Origin: Allobosea sp035944375
Lineage (GTDB): Bacteria > Pseudomonadota > Alphaproteobacteria > Rhizobiales > Beijerinckiaceae
Length of the DNA stretch: 64,000 bases
Reading direction: 5' to 3' (one strand)
Assembly: GCF_035944375.1 (NCBI RefSeq)
Contig: NZ_DASZBE010000016.1
Shown: positions 59,380 to 64,000 of the stretch, in pieces
Layout of the letters: every line of letters starts with the position of its first letter
Numbering within the stretch: position 1 is the stretch's first letter
The notes under the pieces: generated by a model
What the model saw: the letters and a program-made list of their open reading frames with translations, nothing else
Database searches by the model: none
Told to the model about the DNA's origin: nothing
Translations under genes and position numbers: made by a program

Positions 59380-59411
59380 CCGTCTAGACAAGCCTTATAA
59401 CCGTCTAGACA
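59380..59411 (-). promoter_or_regulatory. VapB autoregulatory operator with two GTCTAGAC palindromes
   Basis: The perfect palindrome GTCTAGAC occurs at 59382-59389 and again at 59403-59410. Each is part of the 11-base direct repeat CCGTCTAGACA starting at 59380 and 59401, so the copies are 21 bases apart, two helical turns on the same face. TTATAA (59395-59400), a likely -10 element of the leftward promoter, lies between them. This is the arrangement expected for cooperative binding of two VapBC complexes. Confidence 0.8.
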
Positions 59412-59423
59412 CGACCCGTCACG

Positions 59424-59696
59424 CTACAAGTGCTTCTTCACCGCCGCGGCCGTGTCCTTCGACGACGCCAGCGGCACGATCTCGAAGCGCGCGAGATCGC
59501 CCCATTCCAGCACCCACTCCTGCAGCTTGGTGACGTCGTCGCACTGCATCACCTGGAAGCAGCGCGCGAAGTCGGCGGAAATCCAGCTGTCGACATAGGT
59601 CAGGCCGTCCGGGATCATCCGGCCCTTCTCGTGGAAGCGGGCGTAGATTTCCTTCACCCGCGCCTGGTCGAAATGCTCGATCACCATGAACAGCAT
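59424..59696 (-). CDS. DUF3303 family protein
   Basis: A 90-aa soluble protein beginning MLFMVIEHFDQARVKEIYAR. It carries the DUF3303 pattern GRMIPDGLTYVDSWISADFA, RCFQVMQCDDVTKLQEWVLE and the W-x-D segment WGDLARFEIVPL. The family has a ferredoxin-like fold and unknown function. It lies 11 bases after fabB in the same direction and is probably the tail of the fabA-fabB transcript. Confidence 0.85.
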   Translation of the reverse strand: MLFMVIEHFDQARVKEIYARFHEKGRMIPDGLTYVDSWISADFARCFQVMQCDDVTKLQEWVLEWGDLARFEIVPLASSKDTAAAVKKHL

Positions 59697-59707
59697 GGGT
59701 TCCGCCC

Positions 59708-60934
59708 TCAGGCCTCGAGCTTCTTCATCACGATGGTGGCGTTGGTGCCGCCGAACCCGAAGGAGTTCGAGAGCACACAGCCGAGGCCCGCATTGTCGAT
59801 GCGCTTGCGCACGATCGGCATGTCGGCGAAGGCCGGGTCGAGTTCGTCGATATGGGCGCTCTCGCAGATGAAGTCGTTGTTGAGCATCAGCAGCGAATAG
59901 ATCGCCTCCTGCACACCGGTGGCACCGAGCGAATGGCCGGTGAGCGACTTCGTCGCCGAAATCGGTGGCGCCTTGTCGCCGGCGCCGAAGACCTCGCGGA
60001 TCGCCTCGATCTCCTTGGCGTCGCCGACCGGGGTCGAGGTGCCGTGCGGGTTGATGTAGTCGACCTTCGCGTTGACGCCTTGCAGCGCCATCTTCATGCA
60101 GCGCACGGCGCCCTCGCCCGACGGCGCGACCATGTCGTAGCCGTCCGAGGTCGCGCCATAGCCGACGATCTCGCCATAAATCTTGGCGCCGCGCGCCTTG
60201 GCGTGCTCGAGTTCCTCGAGCACGACGACGCCGGCACCGCCCGCGATGACGAAGCCGTCGCGGTTGACGTCATAGGCGCGCGAGGCCCGCGCGGGCGTGT
60301 CGTTGTAGTCGGTCGACATCGCGCCCATGGCGTCGAACAGGACCGACAGGGTCCAGTCCAGTTCCTCGCAGCCGCCGGCGAAGATGACGTCCTGCTTGCC
60401 CCACTGGATCAGCTCATAGGCATTGCCGATGCAGTGATTGGAGGTCGCGCAGGCCGAGGAGATCGAATAGTTCACGCCCTTGATCTTGAACCAGGTCGCC
60501 AGTGTGGCGGACGCGGTCGAGGACATGCCCTTGGGCACGGCGAAGGGGCCGACCTTTTTGGAGGAACCGCTCTCGCGCGCCTTGTCGTAGGCGTCGATCA
60601 GGGCGCGGGTCGAGGGTCCGCCGGAGCCCATCACGATTCCCGTGCGCTCGTGGCTGATCTCTTTTTCCTCGAGACCAGCATCGGCGATGGCCTGTTCCAT
60701 TGCGACCTGGTTCCAGGCCGAGCCGCCGCCATGGAAGCGCATGGCGCGACGGTCGAGCACGGTCGAGGGGTCGAGCGTCGGAACGCCCGCGACGCGGCTG
60801 CGGAAACCGTGCTCCGCAAAATCCGGCATGAAGGAGATGCCGGACTTCGCTTCATGCAGCGAAGACAGCACTTCCTGCGTATTGTTGCCGATGGACGAGA
60901 CGATGCCCATCCCGGTGACCACCACGCGTCTCAT
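59708..60934 (-). CDS. fabB: 3-oxoacyl-[acyl-carrier-protein] synthase I
   Basis: The condensing enzyme that elongates unsaturated intermediates made by FabA. The 408-aa product has the catalytic Cys in ISSACATSNHCIGNA, and the two His in INPHGTSTPVGD and SLTGHSLGATGVQE, giving the Cys-His-His triad. TGMGIVSSIGNNTQEVL is the N-terminal signature. The ATG at 60934 has GGAG eight bases upstream; an ATG two codons earlier has it only two bases away. It follows fabA (166-base gap) in the same direction. Confidence 0.96.
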   Translation of the reverse strand: MRRVVVTGMGIVSSIGNNTQEVLSSLHEAKSGISFMPDFAEHGFRSRVAGVPTLDPSTVLDRRAMRFHGGGSAWNQVAMEQAIADAGLEEKEISHERTGIVMGSGGPSTRALIDAYDKARESGSSKKVGPFAVPKGMSSTASATLATWFKIKGVNYSISSACATSNHCIGNAYELIQWGKQDVIFAGGCEELDWTLSVLFDAMGAMSTDYNDTPARASRAYDVNRDGFVIAGGAGVVVLEELEHAKARGAKIYGEIVGYGATSDGYDMVAPSGEGAVRCMKMALQGVNAKVDYINPHGTSTPVGDAKEIEAIREVFGAGDKAPPISATKSLTGHSLGATGVQEAIYSLLMLNNDFICESAHIDELDPAFADMPIVRKRIDNAGLGCVLSNSFGFGGTNATIVMKKLEA

Positions 60935-61100
60935 GCTCATTTCTCCGGCTTCATCGCGCCTTTGCCGGACGGATCGGGGCCCGGCACGCATTCGTCGATC
61001 CCGCGCAAATGGACCGCGCGGGCGCCGCGCGCAAGGTGGCGCCGCGGTTTTCCCCCGCAGGCATCGCCCCGGAGCGCCCTCCAAAGCGATCCCGAACGCT

Positions 61101-61613
61101 TCAGACCGCCTCGGGTTTGAACAGGCCGACGCGCATGTCGCTGACCGTGTAGATGCGCTTGCCGTCTGCCTCCAGCCAGCCATCGGCGATGCCGAGGACG
61201 AGCTTGGACTTGAAGACGCGCTTGAAATCGACGCCGTAGACGACCTGCTTGACTGATGGCAGCACCTGGTCAGCGAACTTGACCTCGCCGACGCCGAGCG
61301 CCCGCCCGCGGCCCGGCAGACCGAGCCAGCCGAGGAAGAAGCCGGTGAGCTGCCAGAGCGCATCGAGGCCCAGGCAGCCCGGCATCACCGGATCGCCCTT
61401 GAAGTGGCAGTCGAAGAACCAGAGGTCGGGCCTGATGTCGAACTCGGCGCGGACGAGGCCCTTGCCGTTGGGGCCGCCATCTTCGGCGATCTCGGTGATG
61501 CGGTCGAACATCAGCATCGGCGGCAGCGGCAACTGGGCATTGCCCGGCCCGAACAGCTCCCCACGGCCACAGGCGAGGATCTCCTCGTAGCTGAAAGACG
61601 ATTGCCGCTGCAT
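61101..61613 (-). CDS. fabA: 3-hydroxydecanoyl-[acyl-carrier-protein] dehydratase/isomerase
   Basis: Dehydrates 3-hydroxydecanoyl-ACP and isomerises the product, the branch point to unsaturated fatty acids. With the ATG at 61613 the product has 170 aa, and the catalytic residues fall at His70 (WFFDCHFKGDP) and Asp84 (GLDALWQL), the same numbers as in E. coli. This supports the start. GVGEVKFADQVLP is also conserved. It diverges from the irr gene by 167 bases, which should contain both promoters. Confidence 0.97.
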   Translation of the reverse strand: MQRQSSFSYEEILACGRGELFGPGNAQLPLPPMLMFDRITEIAEDGGPNGKGLVRAEFDIRPDLWFFDCHFKGDPVMPGCLGLDALWQLTGFFLGWLGLPGRGRALGVGEVKFADQVLPSVKQVVYGVDFKRVFKSKLVLGIADGWLEADGKRIYTVSDMRVGLFKPEAV

Positions 61614-61780
61614 ATCCCGTGTCGCTCCATGCCGGCCGCCTTCGAGCGACCCTCTGCCCGTGCCTAACACGCCGTCCCGCCCAAACGAAAGAGCGCAGGG
61701 AACGGTGACGGCAAGCCGCACATCCGGCCGGGGGCGCTTGCGAGCCCGACCGCGAAAGCTTACATCCATTCTCAACAAGG

Positions 61781-62299
61781 ATGGTGACAAACCGTTCCAC
61801 CTTCGAGGGAGCTTCGCCGGCAGCGATGAGCGATCTGATTTCCCAGGATGCAGGCTATGGATCGAGCGTTCGGAAGGGCTGCCCCTTCCACGACATCCGC
61901 CAGCGCCTGCGCCGGGTCGGCCTGCGGCCGACGCGGCAGCGCGTCTCGCTGGGCTGGGTCCTGTTTGCCCGGGGCGACCGGCACATCAGCGCCGAGATGC
62001 TCTACGAAGAGGCGATGAAGGAGAAGATCCCGGTCTCGCTGGCGACGATCTACAACACGCTGCACCAGTTTACCCAGGCCGGCCTGCTGCGCGAACTGGC
62101 GATCGACGGCGCCAAGACGTTCTTCGACACCGACAGCAGCGAACATCATCACTTCGTGGTCGATGGCGAGAACACGGTGATCGACATTCCCGCCGAGGCG
62201 GTCGACGTTGCGGCCCTGCCCGAGCCCCCCGCGGGTTACGAGATCGCCCGTGTCGACGTCGTGGTCCGGCTGCGCAAGATCGACGCCTCGCCGCAGTGA
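61781..62299 (+). CDS. irr: Iron response regulator Irr (Fur family)
   Basis: An alphaproteobacterial Fur-family regulator that is active under low iron and is degraded when it binds heme. The 172-aa product has the heme regulatory motif GCPFHD at 33-38 and the second heme site HHH at 122-124 (SSEHHHFVVDGE). The winged helix includes GLRPTRQRVSLGWVLF and PVSLATIYNTLHQFTQAGLL. The start at 61781 is tentative, with AGG just upstream; an ATG at 61826 would remove the first 15 residues but keep both heme motifs. It diverges from fabA. Confidence 0.93.
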   Translation: MVTNRSTFEGASPAAMSDLISQDAGYGSSVRKGCPFHDIRQRLRRVGLRPTRQRVSLGWVLFARGDRHISAEMLYEEAMKEKIPVSLATIYNTLHQFTQAGLLRELAIDGAKTFFDTDSSEHHHFVVDGENTVIDIPAEAVDVAALPEPPAGYEIARVDVVVRLRKIDASPQ

Positions 62300-62315
62300 G
62301 GCGACTCTCGGCGCA

Positions 62316-62864
62316 TCAGTCCACCTTTTCGTTGGGGTAGACGCCCCAGAGCCGATCCTGCCGCAGATAGCCTTCGGTGCCGCCGATGCTCACCCGGCAC
62401 CAGCTTCCGGCGCAGGACGCGACATTCGCGATCACGCCAGGCTCGAGCCGTGCGACGACCGCCGCGCCCTCCCCCGCCTCGCGAAGCAGCGGAAAGGTCT
62501 CGCCCTTGGCCTTCGACCAGGGCGCGACGAGCGCCGTCCGTCGGCCCGAGAGCAGGCTGTGGAGCACCCAGCCTTCCGACCCGTCGGCATCGCGCACGCG
62601 CCGCCAGGTCTCGAACTCGGCGACGATCTCGACCGGCAGCCCGGCGCGCTGATAGACCCAGCGGGTGCGGTGTTCCTTCGAGGGGCCTTCGCGCAGATTG
62701 ACGCGGTCCGTCTTCAGGCTGACATAGCGCGGCACCGGCAGGCCGGTGACCGGACCCGCCTGCATGTCCTGAGCCCGAGCGAGCGGTGCCGCCATCATAG
62801 CCGCCAGCAGGGCCAGCCCCGCCAGAACGCTCCGTCTCGCCGCCACCATCCGTCCGATCTCCAT
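62316..62864 (-). CDS. SH3 domain-containing secreted protein
   Basis: A 182-aa protein with a signal peptide (SVLAGLALLAAMMAAPLARA, cleavage near AQDMQ) and two bacterial SH3 domains (SH3b/DUF1058-type). The first runs YVSLKTDRVNLREGPSKEHR to EGWVLHSLL, the second from LREAGEGAAVVARLEPGVIA to GTEGYLRQDRLWGVYP. SH3b domains usually bind peptidoglycan. The start is uncertain: ATGs at 62864 and 62849 both fit the signal; 62849 has the better-placed GGAG. It converges with irr (16-base gap). Confidence 0.85.
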   Translation of the reverse strand: MEIGRMVAARRSVLAGLALLAAMMAAPLARAQDMQAGPVTGLPVPRYVSLKTDRVNLREGPSKEHRTRWVYQRAGLPVEIVAEFETWRRVRDADGSEGWVLHSLLSGRRTALVAPWSKAKGETFPLLREAGEGAAVVARLEPGVIANVASCAGSWCRVSIGGTEGYLRQDRLWGVYPNEKVD

Positions 62865-63047
62865 CCAGCAACCGCCCGTCGGCCAGGGTACCCCCCAGCG
62901 AAGGGTCATGTTGTCATCCGTCGTCACGCCACTTAGAGAACGGGCGAAGCCGAGCGATCCTGCCGCCCCATTCCTGAAGCCCTGCGGTTAATGAGGGGTT
63001 GAGGCCAAAAGGCGGCGGGCGCCAAGGCAGCGGAGGAGGAGGCGTCC

Positions 63048-64000
63048 ATGTCGAAGAAGAAGCCGCTCGTCGTCGTCACCCGCAAACTGCCCGCCGTGGT
63101 CGAAACGCGGATGCGCGAGCTGTTCGATGCGCGCCTCAACATCGACGACACGCCGATGAGCCAGGCCGCCCTGGTCGAGGCCGTCAAGACGGCCGACGTC
63201 CTCGTTCCCACCGTCACCGATCGGATCGACGCCAAGATCATCGCGCAGGCCGGCGACCAGTTGCGGCTGATCGCCAATTTCGGCAACGGCGTCGACAATA
63301 TCGACGTCGCCAGCGCCGTGCAGCGCGGCATCACCGTGACCAACACGCCGGGCGTACTGACCGACGACACCGCCGACATGACGATCGCCCTGATCCTCGC
63401 CGTCGCCCGGCGCATCGCCGAGGGCGCACGCGTCATCCCCGACGACGAATGGGCCGGCTGGTCGCCGACCTGGATGCTGGGGCGGCGCATCACCGGCAAG
63501 CGGCTGGGCATCGTCGGCATGGGCCGGATCGGCCAGGCCGTGGCGCGACGCGCGGCGGCCTTCGGGCTCTCGATCCACTATCACAACCGCCGCCGGCTCG
63601 ATGCCCGCATCGAGGAGAAGCTCGACGCGACCTACTGGGATTCGCTCGACCAGATGCTGGCGCGCATGGACATCGTTTCGGTGAACTGCCCGCACACGCC
63701 GGCGACCTATCACCTGCTCTCGGCACGCCGGCTGAAGCTGCTCAAGCCGGATGCCATCCTGGTCAACACCGCACGTGGCGAGGTCGTCGACGAGACGGCG
63801 CTGTCGCGGATGCTGGAGGCGGGCGAACTGGCCGGAGCGGGCCTCGACGTCTACGAGAGCGAGCCTGCGGTCAATCCGCGCCTGCTGAAACTCGCGCGCC
63901 AGCACCGCGTCGTGGTGCTGCCGCATATGGGCTCGGCAACGCATGAGGGCCGGGCCGAGATGGGCGAGAAGGTCATCGTCAACATCAAGACCTTCATGGA
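63048..64000 (+). CDS. gyaR: D-isomer specific 2-hydroxyacid dehydrogenase, probable glyoxylate/hydroxypyruvate reductase (cut by window end)
   Basis: An open frame of 317 codons with no stop, running off the right edge; the family is usually about 330 aa, so only the last few residues are missing. It begins SKKKPLVVVTRKLPAVVE. The Rossmann motif is GIVGMGRIGQAVA (about residues 155-167). The catalytic Arg lies in VNTARGEVVDE, the Glu in DVYESEPAVNP, and the His in LPHMGSATHEGRAEM. VSVNCPHTPATYHLL is also typical. AGGAGGAGG seven bases before the ATG is a strong ribosome-binding site. D-glycerate dehydrogenase is the alternative name. Confidence 0.92.
   Translation, partial: MSKKKPLVVVTRKLPAVVETRMRELFDARLNIDDTPMSQAALVEAVKTADVLVPTVTDRIDAKIIAQAGDQLRLIANFGNGVDNIDVASAVQRGITVTNTPGVLTDDTADMTIALILAVARRIAEGARVIPDDEWAGWSPTWMLGRRITGKRLGIVGMGRIGQAVARRAAAFGLSIHYHNRRRLDARIEEKLDATYWDSLDQMLARMDIVSVNCPHTPATYHLLSARRLKLLKPDAILVNTARGEVVDETALSRMLEAGELAGAGLDVYESEPAVNPRLLKLARQHRVVVLPHMGSATHEGRAEMGEKVIVNIKTFM

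Noticed and set aside
62988..63002. TTAA-N7-TTGA before the 2-hydroxyacid dehydrogenase gene as a CtrA box
   Set aside because: One mismatch in the second half and no supporting context; kept only as a weak near-match in the CtrA finding.

Overview
The window reads as a chromosomal segment of a GC-rich alphaproteobacterium of the order Hyphomicrobiales, probably close to Bosea or Methylobacterium (inference). The signs are an Irr-type Fur regulator carrying a heme regulatory motif, a Tim44-like protein, perfect TTAA-N7-TTAA CtrA-type boxes, a long-form HPF in an lptC-lptA-lptB-rpoN-hpf-ptsN cluster, and chemoreceptor and envelope genes typical of the group. Almost everything is housekeeping. 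I saw no rRNA, tRNA, CRISPR array, prophage or insertion sequence.

Layout. 1-318: leftward promoter and leader of a gene beyond the left edge. 319-5573: anmK, two DUF1330 genes and pyrF (leftward), a DUF4010 membrane protein (rightward), a DsbA-family oxidoreductase, and a Phd/PIN toxin-antitoxin pair. 5627-8440: epmB-epmA facing efp, so elongation factor P sits beside its lysine-modification enzymes. 8532-11675: a DUF1993 protein, an orphan 431-aa protein with a motif resembling plant IQM proteins, a metallo-beta-lactamase-fold hydrolase and a small secreted protein. 11672-19585: class I fumarase, then the envelope and nitrogen-regulation cluster ptsN, hpf, rpoN, lptB, lptA, lptC, and an RNase D. 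19811-25799: a DUF805 protein overlapping dapE, a membrane protein, then truA-fmt-def and rmuC. 25812-29626: OsmC, BrnT/BrnA, and a sulfonate-type ABC transporter. 29912-36664: glnD, grpE, a TRIC-type channel, alkB-dapB and a Tim44-like protein.

36864-44536: small secreted and membrane proteins, an amidase, an extensin-like lipoprotein, the murein endopeptidase MepA, a TctC binding protein, an ornithine-cyclodeaminase homologue and a LapA-like protein. Two perfect CtrA-type boxes flank the 37.5-39.6 kb block, and one faces a 27-aa membrane-protein mini-gene that has its own Shine-Dalgarno and terminator. 44704-49341: rpsA, an Hsp70 homologue, sppA and ihfB. 49864-57818: a soluble double-PAS chemoreceptor, lemA with an M48 protease, an HCCA-isomerase-like protein, argG, and a divergent HxlR/NmrA pair. 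57872-62864: fabI, a VapBC pair with a clear double-palindrome operator, fabB-fabA facing irr, and an SH3 protein. 63048-64000: a 2-hydroxyacid dehydrogenase cut by the window end.

The genes cover peptidoglycan recycling and building (anmK, dapB, dapE, MepA), LPS export (lptCAB), unsaturated fatty-acid synthesis (fabA, fabB, fabI), translation (efp, rpsA, fmt, def, truA, hpf), nitrogen and PTS-Ntr control (glnD, rpoN, ptsN) and iron/heme control (irr). The least explained parts are the orphan protein at 9312-10607, the CtrA-box mini-gene near 37.4 kb, two copies of a nested palindromic repeat, and several small genes whose ribosome-binding site lies inside a hairpin. All function calls come from reading motifs and gene order; no database search was run.
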